The notes: generated by a model from the letters alone, not told the origin. A stretch of DNA of 64,000 nucleotides from Pleomorphomonas koreensis DSM 23070 (GCF_000425185.1 NZ_AULH01000015.1:62001-126000); one strand, 5' to 3'; counted from the first letter of the stretch, positions 18,719 through 27,722 are shown. Numbers and translations: made by a program.

Positions 18719-19651
18719 GTGCGCCTTCTCCCCGCCCTTGCCGCTCTCGTGCTCGCCGCGGCACCGGCCGCCGCCGCCGACAAGCTGACCGTGCTGCTCG
18801 ACTGGTTCGTCAACCCCGACCACGCGCCGCTGGTGGTGGCCGCCGAGAAGGGGCTGTTCGCCGCCCATGGTCTCGACGTCGACCTCGTCGTTCCGGCGGA
18901 CCCGTCGGCGCCGCCGCGCCTCGTCGCCGCCGGCAAGGCCGACGTCGCCCTGCACTACCAGCCGAGCCTCGCTCTCGACGTCGACGCCGGCCTGCCGCTC
19001 GTCCGCTTCGGCACGCTGATCGAGACGCCGCTCAACACGCTGATCGTGCTGAAGGACGGCCCGGTGAAGACGCTCTCCGACCTCAAGGGCCGCACCATCG
19101 GCTATTCGGTGTCCGGCTTCGAGGATGCCATGCTCGGCCAGTTCCTGAAGAGCGCCGGCCTCAAGCTCGACGACGTGACGCTGGTCAACGTCAATTTCGC
19201 GCTGTCGGCCTCGCTGCTGGCCGGCCAGGTCGACGCGGTGGTCGGCGGCTACCGCAATTTCGAACTCAACCAGATGAAGATCGAGGGGCACGAGGGTCTG
19301 GCCTTCTACCCCGAGGAACACGGCATGCCGGCCTATGACGAGCTGATCTACGTGGCGAACCGGGATCTTGTCGGCGACAAGCGCCTGCCGGAGTTCCTCG
19401 CCGCCGTCGAGGAGGCGACCATCTACCTCACCAACCACCCGGACGACGCCTGGGCGCTGTTCGTGAAGGCCCACCCCGACCTCGACGACGACCTCAACCG
19501 CCGCGCCTGGGCCGACACGCTGCCGCGCTTCGCCAAGCGTCCGGCGGCGCTCGACGCCGGCCGCTACGACCGGTTCATGCGGTTCATGAAGGATGCCGGC
19601 CTCGTCAAAGAGGTACCGCCGGTCGAGACCTACGCGGTGGAACTGAGGTGA
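18719..19651 (+). CDS. thiY: Thiamine-precursor ABC transporter substrate-binding protein ThiY
   Basis: 310 residues from a GTG preceded by AAAGGA nine bases away. A short Sec signal ends at AAAADK. The mature protein begins KLTVLLDWFVNPDHAPL, the usual opening of NMT1/ThiY proteins, followed by EKGLFAAHG and a GYSVSGFED ligand-binding loop. It captures formylaminopyrimidine or hydroxymethylpyrimidine in the periplasm and hands it to ThiX. Twenty bases after thiX and under the same TPP riboswitch. Confidence 0.9.
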   Translation: MRLLPALAALVLAAAPAAAADKLTVLLDWFVNPDHAPLVVAAEKGLFAAHGLDVDLVVPADPSAPPRLVAAGKADVALHYQPSLALDVDAGLPLVRFGTLIETPLNTLIVLKDGPVKTLSDLKGRTIGYSVSGFEDAMLGQFLKSAGLKLDDVTLVNVNFALSASLLAGQVDAVVGGYRNFELNQMKIEGHEGLAFYPEEHGMPAYDELIYVANRDLVGDKRLPEFLAAVEEATIYLTNHPDDAWALFVKAHPDLDDDLNRRAWADTLPRFAKRPAALDAGRYDRFMRFMKDAGLVKEVPPVETYAVELR

Positions 19652-19654
19652 GGC

Positions 19655-20263
19655 TCACACCTTGCCGACGGCCTGAAACCTGATCGGCGCGGCGCAGCCG
19701 GTGTCGTGGCGACACACTTCAGCGTCAGCGCCGCCGGGCGGCTCGAAATCGGTGTCGATGGCGAAGCGGACGCCGGCCAGCACGTCGTCGATGCGCGGAC
19801 GGGCCATCGGCATGGTCTGGACCATGCCGGCGTAAAGGCGGCCGTCGGGCTTGATGAAGAACATCGCCGGCTCGACATACCAGTCGGGCTCCTCGACGCC
19901 GTCGATGATCTTGCCGTGTCCTTCGCTGAGATAGAGGCCCCAATCGCGCGCCTGGTCGAGCGTCAGCCCCCAGCAGACCGTCAGTTCGTCGAGATGCCAG
20001 TCGCGCGCCGCCTGCTCGGCCCGCTCGAGACTGTCCGCCGAGATGGCCAGCACGCGCACGCCGAGCTTGCGGAATTCCTCGTAACGCGCCTCGTAGGCCT
20101 GCAGCTGCGCCTTGCAGAAGGAGCAATGCAGACCGCGATAGAACAGCACCAGCGTGAAATGCTTGGGCTTCTGGTCGCACAGCCGCCAGCACGGACCGCC
20201 GACGGTCTCCACCCTGAGCGGGGGAACCGGATGGTTCGGGATGAGACGGGCGGAGGTGGACAT
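19655..20263 (-). CDS. Peroxiredoxin-like AhpC/TSA-family protein
   Basis: 202 residues, cytoplasmic, thioredoxin fold. The redox motif is FYRGLHCSFC with Cys47 and Cys50 in a CxxC arrangement, and the AISADS strand after it is typical of AhpC/TSA proteins. The C-terminal part has further cysteines (EVCRHDTGC). Such proteins reduce peroxides or act as thiol oxidoreductases; substrate is unknown. It ends four bases from the thiY stop on the other strand. Confidence 0.85.
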   Translation of the reverse strand: MSTSARLIPNHPVPPLRVETVGGPCWRLCDQKPKHFTLVLFYRGLHCSFCKAQLQAYEARYEEFRKLGVRVLAISADSLERAEQAARDWHLDELTVCWGLTLDQARDWGLYLSEGHGKIIDGVEEPDWYVEPAMFFIKPDGRLYAGMVQTMPMARPRIDDVLAGVRFAIDTDFEPPGGADAEVCRHDTGCAAPIRFQAVGKV

Positions 20264-20458
20264 CGGAACGCGCTACTCGCAGGGCTTGCCGCATGGGTAT
20301 ACGACAGGAATGGCGCCAATCGCCACTCTTGGCAACCGTTCTAATCTGCTAATTGCGCGTTCACGGGGAAAGAAGCCGGCCATCACGTTTCGCGGAGGAT
20401 GCCGGAAAATCGGCATAAGTCTTGCGTTGGAGCCTGAAAACCGGGCAGAGGCGGCCGA

Positions 20459-21784
20459 TCAGCCGGCGAGGCCGGGGATATCCAGCCCGAGGGCGATGGC
20501 CACCAGGATGGCATTGAGCGCCAGCACGGCGGCGGTGGCCGCGATGGCGAGGCCGTCGGTCAGCCGGCTGTTGGCATAGGGGCCCATGATGTCGGCGCGG
20601 CGGGTGAGCAGCACCAGCGCGATCATCGGCACCGGCAGCGACAGCGACAGCACAACCTGACTGATCACCAGCGCCTCGGTGGCGTTGACGCCGGCCGCCA
20701 CCACCGCGAAGGCCGGCAGCATGGTGACGAGGCGACGCAGGATCACCGGGATCTCGATGCGGACGAAGCCCTGCATGATCATCTGCCCGGCCATGGTGCC
20801 GACCACCGACGAGGAGACGCCCGAGGCGATCAGCGACACCAGGAATACGGCGGCGGCGGCGCCACCCAGCAGCGGGGTCAGGGTGTGATAGGCGGTTTCG
20901 ATCTCGGCAACGTCGCTGTGGCCGGCGTGGAAGGCCGAGGCGGCCATCATCACCATGGCGATGTTGACGAGGCCGGCCACGGCGAGGGCGGCCACCACTT
21001 CGATGTTGGAGAACTTCAGCACCTTCTTCCGCTCGCCCTCGTTGCGGACGGGCGCCCGGTGCTGGGTGAGGCCGGAGTGCAGGTAGACGGCGTGCGGCAT
21101 GACGGTGGCGCCGATGATGCCGACGGCCAGCGTCAGGGCACCGGCGTCCGGCAGCACGGGGGTGATGGCGCCGACGCCGGCCGCCGCCCAGTCGACCGGG
21201 GCGATCACCATCTCGATCAGGTAGCTGACGCCGATGACGCCGACGAGGCCGCCGATGATCAGTTCCATCGGCCGGTAGCCGCCGCGATCGAACATCAGGA
21301 GGGCATAGGTGACGACGGCGGTGATCGCCATGCCGGTGAGGAGCGAGGTGCCGAACAGCAGCGACAGGCCGATCGCCCCGCCCAGGAACTCGGCGAGGTC
21401 GGTGGCCATGGCGGCGATCTCGGCGACGATCCACATGACGACCACCACCGGGAAGGGGAAGTGGTCGCGGCTCATTTCGGCGAGGTTGCGGCCGGTGACG
21501 ATGCCGAGCTTGGCCGACAGCGCCTGGAACAGCATGGCGACGAGGTTGGCCAGCACCACCACCCAGATCAGCGCGTAGCCGTAGCCGGCACCGGCGGCGA
21601 TGTTGGTGGCGTAGTTGCCGGGGTCCATGTAGGCGATCGAGGCGATCACCGCCGGGCCGACGAAGGCCAGCATCGCCCTGGGTCCCTTCAGCCGGCCGGC
21701 CAGCACCTCGCCGATGACGGTCGATGTGCGATTGGTCATTCCGGTGGGAAGAGTACCAAGGGTGGACTGGGAAACGACGGACAT
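20459..21784 (-). CDS. mntH: NRAMP-family divalent metal (Mn2+) transporter MntH
   Basis: 441 residues with eleven or so membrane segments. Metal-site motifs of the family are present: DPGN at 54-57 in the first helix and MPHAVYLHS in the sixth. It takes up Mn2+ (and Fe2+) with protons across the inner membrane. The ATG at 21784 follows TAGGTG; an in-frame GTG at 21793 is possible but lies on that site. Its promoter contains a near-perfect MntR box (21815-21838) and the regulator gene mntR is divergent, so repression by manganese is well supported. Confidence 0.95.
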   Translation of the reverse strand: MSVVSQSTLGTLPTGMTNRTSTVIGEVLAGRLKGPRAMLAFVGPAVIASIAYMDPGNYATNIAAGAGYGYALIWVVVLANLVAMLFQALSAKLGIVTGRNLAEMSRDHFPFPVVVVMWIVAEIAAMATDLAEFLGGAIGLSLLFGTSLLTGMAITAVVTYALLMFDRGGYRPMELIIGGLVGVIGVSYLIEMVIAPVDWAAAGVGAITPVLPDAGALTLAVGIIGATVMPHAVYLHSGLTQHRAPVRNEGERKKVLKFSNIEVVAALAVAGLVNIAMVMMAASAFHAGHSDVAEIETAYHTLTPLLGGAAAAVFLVSLIASGVSSSVVGTMAGQMIMQGFVRIEIPVILRRLVTMLPAFAVVAAGVNATEALVISQVVLSLSLPVPMIALVLLTRRADIMGPYANSRLTDGLAIAATAAVLALNAILVAIALGLDIPGLAG

Positions 21785-21814
21785 CGCGAACACCTAGGGA
21801 GTTACCTACGCCCT

Positions 21815-21844
21815 GAAATATAGCAAAGGCTACATTTCCGTCAA
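21815..21844 (-). promoter_or_regulatory. mntH promoter with MntR box between -35 and -10
   Basis: On the minus strand TTGACG (21844-21839) is followed 16 bases later by TATATT (21822-21817). The spacer holds an inverted repeat: GAAATATAGC (21815-21824), AAAG, GCTACATTTC (21829-21838). Its TAGCCTTTGCTAT core is that of the MntR box described for E. coli mntH. Confidence 0.85.
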
Positions 21845-22183
21845 GCGAATTGCGAGTGACTTGCAATAAAAACTGTGCCGTTCGCCGATGGTTCCCTGGA
21901 GGGCGTTGGCTCGATGACGGACAGGCCCGGCAGGTCCGTGCTACGCTCGCCTTCGACGGAACCTTGAGGGTCCGCGCCCTGCCCGCCTCCGACGAGGCAG
22001 GGCGTCGGCGACGTGGGTGCCATGCCGACGCCACCACAGCGGCGGCTGGAGCAAACGCTCCGACCCGACGAGGTCGGCGATTCCGCGCGCATGCCGCCTC
22101 CGCTCGCCTCGCTGCCACCTCCACCCCGACCGTTACCACCTTTGTTCTACCGCCGCCCTTGCCCCCTTGCCTCTGATTGTCGA
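21845..22183. other. Long intergenic region between mntH and mntR, no gene seen
   Basis: Outside the two MntR-type sites I see no gene. Open frames here lack ribosome sites and recognisable protein character. Confidence 0.4.
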
Positions 22184-22211
22184 TTGCAAATCGTAGCCGG
22201 GGCTGCATAGT
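22184..22211 (+). promoter_or_regulatory. Putative mntR promoter with degenerate MntR box
   Basis: TTGCAA (22184-22189), 16 bases, CATAGT (22206-22211). Between them TAGC-CGGG-GCT (22194-22204) keeps the four-base-spaced TAGC/GCT core of an MntR box, but the outer arms match poorly. Suggests weak autoregulation. Confidence 0.4.
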
Positions 22212-22286
22212 GTGCCACCGGAAGGAAGCGAGGCGATTCCGCCGGGAGGGAGCGGAGAAAATCCGCCGGCAACGAGGACCGAAGCC

Positions 22287-22739
22287 ATGTCGAAGGAAGA
22301 TCTGCCCGCCTCCGAAGAGGACACCCCGCCGGGGGCGAGCGACGCCGACCGCTTCACCAACGCCCGCGCCAACCGCTCGACGGCGCTGTTCGAGGACTAT
22401 ACCGAGCTGATCGCCGACCTCGCCGAGGAGTTCGGCGAGGCGCGCATCACCGACATCGCCCGCCGCCTCGGCGTCACCCATCCGACGGCCAACAAGGCGG
22501 TGCTCCGGCTGAAGCGCGAGGGCCTCGTCGTCTCCCGTCCCTATCGCGGCGTGTTCCTCACCGAGGCCGGCGCCGCCATGGCGCAACGGGTGAAGGCCCG
22601 CCACCGGCTGGTCGTCCGCCTGCTGCTCGCCGTCGGCGTGCCGCCGGAGGCCGCCGAGATGGACGCCGAGGGCATGGAGCACTACGTCTCCGAGACGACG
22701 CTGAAGGCCTTCGAGGCCTATCTCGCCGGCAAGGACTGA
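22287..22739 (+). CDS. mntR: Manganese-responsive regulator MntR (DtxR family)
   Basis: 150 residues, the size of the E. coli-type MntR. The winged helix covers roughly residues 35-85 (ARITDIARRLGVTHPTANKAVLRLKREGLV), followed by a dimerisation and metal-binding helix region with ARHRLVVRLLLAVG, EMDAEGMEHYVSE. It represses mntH when manganese is plentiful. GAGGA eight bases before the ATG supports this start over an in-frame GTG at 22212. Divergent from mntH, with MntR-type sites before both genes. Confidence 0.93.
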   Translation: MSKEDLPASEEDTPPGASDADRFTNARANRSTALFEDYTELIADLAEEFGEARITDIARRLGVTHPTANKAVLRLKREGLVVSRPYRGVFLTEAGAAMAQRVKARHRLVVRLLLAVGVPPEAAEMDAEGMEHYVSETTLKAFEAYLAGKD

Positions 22740-22919
22740 GGCGGCCGGCCCCGGCATTGACAACCACCCCGCGAGGTTCTACTTCCCCGTCCGGTCGCTG
22801 GCGCCGGCCGCCCGCATCAATGGTGAAGCCAGCCTTTCGTCTCCATCGGTCTTCGCGCTCCGACGTGCGGCAATGCGGGCCCCTCATCTCGTTGCTGGAG
22901 CGCACCAGGAGGCGAGGTC

Positions 22920-24305
22920 ATGTCCGACCGAGACCAGACGAATCCCTATCTCCACGGCTCGCTGACGCGGGTCTTCCTGCGCACCGCCGCGCCGATCGTG
23001 CTGTTCATGACGGTGAGCGGCCTCTACACCGTGGTCGACGCCCTGCTGCTCGGCCGCCTCGCCGGCCCCAAGGCGCTGACCGCCGTGACGCTGATGTTCC
23101 CGGTGATGATGCTGATCGTCGCCTTGCAGAGCATGGTGTCGTCGGGCATGGCGTCGATCGTCGGCCGCCGGATCGGCGCCGGCGACATCGGCGCCGCCGA
23201 GGGCAGCGTCAACGCCGCCAGCCTCATGGCCGCCGTCGTCTGCGGCCTGCTGATCGTCGCGCTCATCTTCGCCGGCGGACCGCTGACGGGCGCGCTGTCG
23301 GAGGGCGATCCCGAGATCGCCCGCATGGGCTTCGTCTTCACCGCCATCATGGTGGTGTTCTCGCCGATGAGCTTCTTCCTGTCGATCCAGGGCGACGCCC
23401 TGCGCTCGGAGGGCAAGGTCGGCACCATGGCGCTGGTGGCCATCGGCGTGACGCTGCTCAACATCGTCTTCAACTACATCCTGATCGGCCCGTTCGGCCT
23501 CGGCGTCGCCGGTTCGGCCGCCGGCACGGTGCTGGCGCAGACGGTGGCGATCGCCGTCGTCGTCTGGCTCCGCCTCACCGGCCGGACGCGGCTGCCGCTC
23601 TACGCCCGCGGCACCGGCTCGCTGATCGGCAACTGGAAGGAAATACTCGCCCTCGGCGCGCCGCCGTCGCTGGGCCTTCTCGGCATCAGCCTGTCGAGCG
23701 GCCTGATCATCGCCGACATCCAGCTCTGGTCGACCGCCGATCCGGCCGCCACGGTCGCCGCCTACGGCGTCGTCACCCGCATCATGACCTTCGCCTTCCT
23801 GCCGCTGCTCGGCGTCTCCATGGCCTGCCAGTCGATCGCCGGCAACAACTTCGGCGCCGGCCGCGGCGACCGGGTGCGGGCGACGCTGAAGATCGCCTTC
23901 GGCGCCGCCGTGGTCTACGCCGCCGCCTTCGAGGCGGTGTTCGTGCTGCTGGCCCGGCCGGTCGGCGGCTGGTTCGTCGACGATGCCAGGGTGATCGCCG
24001 AGGTGGCGCGGGTCATGCCGATCACCACGGTCACCTACGTGCTGTCGGCGCCGCTGATGATCCTCGGCGCCTACTACCAGGCGCTCGGCATGGCCGGCAG
24101 CGCGGCCATCCTCAACCTCGTCCGCACCTATGTCATCGGCCTGCCGCTCCTGGCGCTGTTGCCCTTCGCGGCCGGCGAGATCGGCATCTGGATCGCCTAT
24201 CCGGTCGGCGACGTCGCCATGCTGGCCGTGGTGGCGGCGCTCCTCGTCTGGAACGCCCGTCGCCGCCGCCTCGCCTGGGGCCTCTTCCACGCGACGGCCG
24301 CCTGA
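22920..24305 (+). CDS. MATE-family efflux transporter
   Basis: 461 residues with twelve membrane segments in two similar halves, each containing the MATE pattern (GLYTVVDALLLGRLAG in the first; GVSMACQSIAGNNFGAG in the second). Family members export cationic drugs or metabolites using H+ or Na+ gradients. AGGAGGCGAGGTC precedes the ATG. It stands alone between mntR and the convergent pnt genes; substrate unknown. Confidence 0.92.
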   Translation: MSDRDQTNPYLHGSLTRVFLRTAAPIVLFMTVSGLYTVVDALLLGRLAGPKALTAVTLMFPVMMLIVALQSMVSSGMASIVGRRIGAGDIGAAEGSVNAASLMAAVVCGLLIVALIFAGGPLTGALSEGDPEIARMGFVFTAIMVVFSPMSFFLSIQGDALRSEGKVGTMALVAIGVTLLNIVFNYILIGPFGLGVAGSAAGTVLAQTVAIAVVVWLRLTGRTRLPLYARGTGSLIGNWKEILALGAPPSLGLLGISLSSGLIIADIQLWSTADPAATVAAYGVVTRIMTFAFLPLLGVSMACQSIAGNNFGAGRGDRVRATLKIAFGAAVVYAAAFEAVFVLLARPVGGWFVDDARVIAEVARVMPITTVTYVLSAPLMILGAYYQALGMAGSAAILNLVRTYVIGLPLLALLPFAAGEIGIWIAYPVGDVAMLAVVAALLVWNARRRRLAWGLFHATAA

Positions 24306-24311
24306 GAAACG

Positions 24312-24345
24312 AAAGGGCCGCCGCGGGTTGCCGCGACGGCCCTTC
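24312..24345. terminator. Bidirectional terminator between the MATE gene and pntB
   Basis: AAGGGCCG (24313-24320) pairs with CGGCCCTT (24337-24344), extended by CGCGG/CCGCG. AAA on one side and TTCCT on the other. Confidence 0.75.
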
Positions 24346-24368
24346 CTCATCTCAATTCGTCGCGCGCC

Positions 24369-25763
24369 TCATTCGAGGTTCTTGACGATGTTCTCCACCA
24401 TCTTCTTGGCGTCGGCGAACAGCATCATGGTGTTGTCGCGGAAGAACAGTTCGTTCTCGACGCCGGCGTAGCCCGAGCCCATGCCGCGTTTCACGAACAG
24501 CACGGTGCCCGCCTTCTCGACGTCGAGGATCGGCATGCCGTAGATCGGCGAGGTCTTGTCGGTCTTGGCGGCGGGGTTGGTGACGTCGTTGGCGCCGATG
24601 ACGAAGGCGACGTCGGCCTGCGCGAACTCCGAGTTGATGTCCTCAAGCTCGAACACCTCGTCATAGGGCACCGACGCCTCGGCGAGCAGCACGTTCATGT
24701 GGCCGGGCATGCGGCCGGCCACCGGGTGGATGGCGTATTTCACCTCGACGCCCTCGGCCTTCAGCTTGTCGGCCATCTCCCTGAGCGCGTGCTGGGCCTG
24801 GGCCACCGCCATGCCGTAGCCGGGCACGATGATCACCTTGGAGGCGTTCTTCATGATGAAGGCGGCGTCCTCGGCCGAACCCTGCTTGATTGGCCGCTGC
24901 TCCACCGCGCCGGCCGGCCCGGCCGTCTCGCCGCCGAAGCCGCCGAGGATCACCGAGATGAACGAGCGGTTCATGCCCTTGCACATGATGTAGCTGAGGA
25001 TGGCGCCCGACGAGCCGACCAGCGCGCCGGTGACGATCAGCGCCGTATTGCCCAGCGTGAAGCCGATGCCGGCCGCCGCCCAGCCCGAGTAGCTGTTCAG
25101 CATCGACACGACCACCGGCATGTCGGCGCCGCCGATCGGGATGATGATCAGGCCGCCGAAGGCCAGCGACACCAGCACGATCGCCCAGAACACCAGATGG
25201 CTCTCGGTGTTGACCAGCACGACGATCAGCACGACGAGGAGCACGGCCAGCGCCCCGTTGATCACGTGGCGGAACGGCAGCATGATCGGCTTGCCGCTCA
25301 TCCGGCCGTCGAGCTTGAGGAAGGCGATCACCGAGCCGGTGAAGGTGACGGCGCCGATGGCGACGCCAAGGCTCATCTCGACCAGAGCCTGGCCGTGGAT
25401 CGAGCCGGGCAGGCCGATGCCGAACGCCTCCGGCGCATAGAGCGCGGCGGCGGCCACCAGCACGGCGGCGAGGCCGACGAGCGAGTGGAAGGCGGCGACC
25501 AACTGCGGCATGGCCGTCATGGCGATCTTGCGGGCGATGTAGGCGCCGGCGCCGCCGCCGATGATCAGACCGACGACGATCAGCGCATAGGCGCCGAACG
25601 ACGGCTTGATCGAGGCGAGCGTCGTCAGGATGGCGATCGCCATGCCCAGCATGCCGAGAAGATTGCCGCGCCGGGCCGTCACCGGGCTGGAGAGGCCGCG
25701 CAGCGCCAGGATGAACAGGGCGCCCGAGACCAGATAGAGGACGGCGGAAAGATTGGCTGTCAT
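24369..25763 (-). CDS. pntB: NAD(P) transhydrogenase beta subunit PntB
   Basis: 464 residues: about eight membrane helices in the first 290 residues, then a soluble NADP(H)-binding domain with VPGYGMAVAQAQHAL, HPVAGRMPGHMNVLLAEA and GANDVTNP. With the two alpha-chain proteins it makes the proton-translocating transhydrogenase, which passes hydride between NADH and NADP+. It is last of the pntA1-pntA2-pntB operon, 10 bases after pntA2. Confidence 0.97.
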   Translation of the reverse strand: MTANLSAVLYLVSGALFILALRGLSSPVTARRGNLLGMLGMAIAILTTLASIKPSFGAYALIVVGLIIGGGAGAYIARKIAMTAMPQLVAAFHSLVGLAAVLVAAAALYAPEAFGIGLPGSIHGQALVEMSLGVAIGAVTFTGSVIAFLKLDGRMSGKPIMLPFRHVINGALAVLLVVLIVVLVNTESHLVFWAIVLVSLAFGGLIIIPIGGADMPVVVSMLNSYSGWAAAGIGFTLGNTALIVTGALVGSSGAILSYIMCKGMNRSFISVILGGFGGETAGPAGAVEQRPIKQGSAEDAAFIMKNASKVIIVPGYGMAVAQAQHALREMADKLKAEGVEVKYAIHPVAGRMPGHMNVLLAEASVPYDEVFELEDINSEFAQADVAFVIGANDVTNPAAKTDKTSPIYGMPILDVEKAGTVLFVKRGMGSGYAGVENELFFRDNTMMLFADAKKMVENIVKNLE

Positions 25764-25773
25764 GACCGTCCCC

Positions 25774-26253
25774 TCAGTGCTTCTTCTTGTACATGGCGAG
25801 CATGCGGCTGGTGACCAGGAAGCCGCCGAAGATGTTCACCGAGGCGAGCACCACGGCGACGAAGCCGAAGCCGCGCGACACGCCGGTGCCGGGCGCCATG
25901 AACTCGACGCCGACCGCCAGAAGCGCGCCGACGATGATCACCGAGGAGATGGCGTTGGTCACCGCCATCAAGGGCGTGTGCAGCGCCGGCGTCACCGACC
26001 ACACCACGTAGTAGCCGACGAAGATCGCCAGCACGAAGATGGAGAGGCGGAAGACGAACGGGTCGATGACGCCGCCCGACAGGGCGTGGGCGGCGGCGCC
26101 GGCCGCGTCGGCGGCGGCGCCGGCCTGGCCGGACGCCACGGCATCGGCGGCGGCATTGGCGGCGGCTTCGGCGGCGCGTGCCGCCTCGGCGGCGGCGCGG
26201 GCGGCCTGTCGCGCCTGTTCGAGGGCCTGATCGGCCGTGAGAATCGAGGACAT
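25774..26253 (-). CDS. pntAB: NAD(P) transhydrogenase alpha subunit, membrane part (PntA2/PntAB), with Ala-rich N-terminus
   Basis: 159 residues. The C-terminal 100 hold the expected membrane helices ([40 protein letters not shown]). The first 55 residues are an Ala/Glu/Arg-rich, probably helical linker; most stand-alone PntAB chains are shorter. The split into three genes is the alphaproteobacterial arrangement, and the linker may tether the soluble alpha domain. Sixteen bases after pntA1. Confidence 0.93.
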   Translation of the reverse strand: MSSILTADQALEQARQAARAAAEAARAAEAAANAAADAVASGQAGAAADAAGAAAHALSGGVIDPFVFRLSIFVLAIFVGYYVVWSVTPALHTPLMAVTNAISSVIIVGALLAVGVEFMAPGTGVSRGFGFVAVVLASVNIFGGFLVTSRMLAMYKKKH

Positions 26254-26268
26254 CGGATGGTCTCCGCG

Positions 26269-27402
26269 TCAGTTCAGGAAAGCGGGATGGATGACGGCGC
26301 CGTCGCGCGTCAGCGCGGTCGCCTTGACGAGTTCGTCGTCCCAGTTGACGGCGAGAACCTTCTCCTTCTTGTCGATCAGCGTCTCGACGAAGGCGAAGAG
26401 GTTCTTGGCGTAGAGCTGGGAGGCGGTGGCGGCGATGCGGCCAGCGACGTTGCGGTGGCCGACGATGCGGATGCCCTCCGGCGTCGTCGTCACCTCGCCG
26501 GGCTTCGAACCCTCGACGTTGCCGCCGCGCTCGACAGCGAGGTCGACCAGCACCGAGCCGGGCTTCATCGACTTCACCATGTCGGCGGAGACCAGGCGCG
26601 GCGCCGGCCGGCCGGGGATCAGCGCCGTGGTGATGACGATATCCTGCTTCTTGATGTGCTCGGCCACCAGCGCCGCCTGCTTGGCCTGGTATTCGGCCGA
26701 CATCGGCTTGGCATAGCCGGCCGCCGTCTCGGCCTGCTTGAACTCCTCGTCCTCGACGGCGACGAACTTGGCGCCGAGGCTTTCCACCTGCTCCTTGGCG
26801 GCCGGGCGGACGTCGGTCGCCGTCACCACGGCGCCGAGCCGGCGGGCGGTGGCGATCGCCTGCAGGCCGGCGACGCCGGCGCCCATCACGAAGACGCGGG
26901 CCGCCGGCACGGTGCCGGCCGCCGTCATCATCATCGGAAAGGCGCGGCCGTATTCGTAGGCGGCGTCGATCACCGCCTGATAGCCGGCAAGGTTGGCCTG
27001 GCTCGACAGAACGTCCATCACCTGGGCGCGGGTGATGCGCGGCATGAACTCCATGGCGAAGGCGGTGACGCCGGTGTCGGCCATCGCCTTGATGGCGGCA
27101 TCGTCGCCATAGGGGTCCATCATGGCGATGGCCAGCGCCCCCGTCTTGAGATGGGCGAGCACGTCCTGCGACGGCCGCCGCACCGTCAGCACGACGTCGG
27201 CCTCGCGCACCGCGTCGGCGGCCGTTTCGGTCACGACGGCGCCGACCATCGAATAGTCGAAATCGAGAATGAGCGACCTCAGCCCCGCCCCGGTCTCCAC
27301 CAGCACCGTGGCACCGAGGCCGATGAATCGCTTGGCCGTTTCGGGGGTGATGGCGACGCGCCCTTCCTCCGGATCGGGTTCCTTCAACACCGCAATCTTC
27401 AT
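26269..27402 (-). CDS. pntAA: NAD(P) transhydrogenase alpha subunit, NAD-binding part (PntA1/PntAA)
   Basis: 377 residues beginning MKIAVLKEPDPEEGRVAITP, the standard opening of the alanine dehydrogenase/PntA fold. The NAD-binding Rossmann motif is VMGAGVAGLQAIATARRLGA, and the mobile loop region includes ITTALIPGRPAPRLV. It binds NAD(H) on the cytoplasmic side of the enzyme. First gene of the pnt operon; the transcript must start in 27403-27640. Confidence 0.96.
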   Translation of the reverse strand: MKIAVLKEPDPEEGRVAITPETAKRFIGLGATVLVETGAGLRSLILDFDYSMVGAVVTETAADAVREADVVLTVRRPSQDVLAHLKTGALAIAMMDPYGDDAAIKAMADTGVTAFAMEFMPRITRAQVMDVLSSQANLAGYQAVIDAAYEYGRAFPMMMTAAGTVPAARVFVMGAGVAGLQAIATARRLGAVVTATDVRPAAKEQVESLGAKFVAVEDEEFKQAETAAGYAKPMSAEYQAKQAALVAEHIKKQDIVITTALIPGRPAPRLVSADMVKSMKPGSVLVDLAVERGGNVEGSKPGEVTTTPEGIRIVGHRNVAGRIAATASQLYAKNLFAFVETLIDKKEKVLAVNWDDELVKATALTRDGAVIHPAFLN

Positions 27403-27640
27403 TGATCTTCTCCAGGGTGTCTCGCTCTACCGGCACCGAAGGGAACCGCCTTGCGGGGCTTCCCTTCCCCCACGCTCTCCTTCCCAGGAACATGGGCCGG
27501 GGCCGGCCGGACCTCCGCAAATCCTCCTAGAGCCTTTTCCTTGCGTAATGCAACGTAACATTCGGAACATTCGGAGGCACCCCAAGAGCGGGAGGCGGCA
27601 CTCAGGGCGACGACAGACCGTAATCGATTGAATGAAAAGG
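27403..27640. other. pntA1 upstream region with small repeats
   Basis: No gene seen. TTGC (27541-27544) and GCAA (27550-27553) form a short inverted repeat, and ACATTCGGA is tandemly duplicated at 27558-27566 and 27567-27575. These may be regulator contacts for the minus-strand pnt promoter; I could not fix a promoter with confidence. Confidence 0.35.
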
Positions 27641-27641
27641 G

Positions 27642-27667
27642 AAAACCCGCCGGTCGCCCGGCGGGTT
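27642..27667 (-). terminator. Terminator of the oligoendopeptidase gene
   Basis: AACCCGCCGG (27644-27653) pairs with CCGGCGGGTT (27658-27667). Read on the minus strand, the stem ends in TTTTCCC. Confidence 0.8.
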
Positions 27668-27722
27668 CATCGGTTTCCGCGCGAATACTTATATACGCCG
27701 CGCCGCCACTTCCGGGGCGGAT

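Noticed and set aside
20361-22763. 800-codon minus-strand frame covering mntH and mntR
   Set aside because: It is a second frame over mntH continuing through non-coding sequence; mntH in the neighbouring frame has all NRAMP motifs.
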